NCBI GenBank assembly: GCA_028290345.1
Contig: JAQGKB010000126.1
Location: 1-6,257, forward strand
Direction of reading: 5' to 3'
Length of the DNA: 6,257 nt
Source of the DNA: Hyphomicrobiales bacterium
GTDB lineage: Bacteria > Pseudomonadota > Alphaproteobacteria > Rhizobiales > Devosiaceae
Each line of letters opens with the position of its first letter. The stretch's first letter is position 1. The notes beneath the pieces were generated by a model, which worked only from the letters and a program-made list of their open reading frames with translations, was not told the origin of the DNA and did not search any database. Positions 6,039 to 6,257 of this stretch are shown here, one piece after another. The translations under genes and the position numbers were made by a program.

Positions 6039-6257
6039 ATGTCACTCCTACAGATAGGCGGCGATGGCTTAATGGCAGATATGGAGTGCCCCACTGTCGC
6101 CTGCGTCCAGCACAAGGACTATGTCCGCGAAAACGGCACGCCAGCATCAAGCAATCAGGGCCGCTATGTCAACGACGCCTTGAGCGCACAGATCGACAAG
6201 TTGCGCGCAATCCCGACTAACGATCCCCAGATCAAACCGATCGGCACTGAATTTGAA
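6039..6257 (+). CDS. unidentified ORF, 5' part (runs off right edge)
   Basis: From ATG 6039 the frame is open for 73 codons to the window edge. ATG 6072 and ATG 6081 are in-frame alternatives; 6039 has AGGA 11 bases upstream, rather far, and the others lack a clear site. From 6072 the protein reads MADMECPTVACVQHKDYVRE, then NGTPASSNQGRYVNDALSAQ and IDKLRAIPTNDPQIKPIGTE. The composition is balanced, hydrophilic and plausible for a real cytoplasmic protein, unlike the Arg/Pro-rich shadows elsewhere, and no signal peptide or membrane segment is seen. I do not recognise the family and assign no function. Confidence 0.45.
   Translation, partial: MSLLQIGGDGLMADMECPTVACVQHKDYVRENGTPASSNQGRYVNDALSAQIDKLRAIPTNDPQIKPIGTEFE

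Overview
The window looks like an accessory stretch of a high-GC proteobacterial chromosome, probably alphaproteobacterial. That is an inference from GC-rich codon use and from the mix of families: MDR, SDR and YdhF-type aldo/keto reductases, SnoaL-like ester cyclase, LysR and HxlR regulators, and a DUF2147 secreted protein. No rRNA, tRNA, CRISPR array, transposase or intact mobile element is visible.

Layout, left to right. At 1-95 (minus) lies the first part of an HxlR-family regulator, cut by the window edge. Behind it, at about 110-362 (minus), is a decayed fragment of an ATP-dependent DNA ligase. At 563-1498 (minus) is a zinc-free-type MDR/quinone oxidoreductase gene with two frameshifts. 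At about 1551-1610 (minus) is a scrap of the N-terminus of a DODA-type extradiol dioxygenase. At 1645-2205 (minus) is an apparently intact exported SnoaL-like protein. Divergent from it, at 2334-3249 (plus), is a LysR-family regulator broken by one extra base. At 3490-3921 (minus) is the catalytic half of a short-chain dehydrogenase without its cofactor-binding half, and just upstream at 3940-4026 is a 28-codon ORF with a very good ribosome binding site. At 4356-5212 an aldo/keto reductase is split: its N-terminal part reads on the plus strand and its C-terminal part on the minus strand. At 5474-5944 (plus) is an intact exported DUF2147 protein. From about 6039 an unidentified reading frame runs off the right edge.

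The overall picture is one of gene decay. At least six of the recognisable genes between 96 and 5212 are frameshifted, truncated or rearranged, and three of these are NAD(P)H-dependent reductases of different superfamilies. SnoaL protein, dioxygenase, MDR reductase and a divergent LysR regulator form a plausible former small-molecule oxidation/reduction operon with its regulator, of which only the SnoaL-like gene still looks whole. Single-base breaks in short homopolymers (MDR, LysR) could be sequencing errors, but the half SDR, the dioxygenase stub and the strand-switched aldo/keto reductase cannot be explained that way.

I found no convincing new biological system. The most informative signals are the aldo/keto reductase apparently split by a small inversion, the truncated-gene junction near 3925-3945, and the unidentified partial ORF at the right edge.
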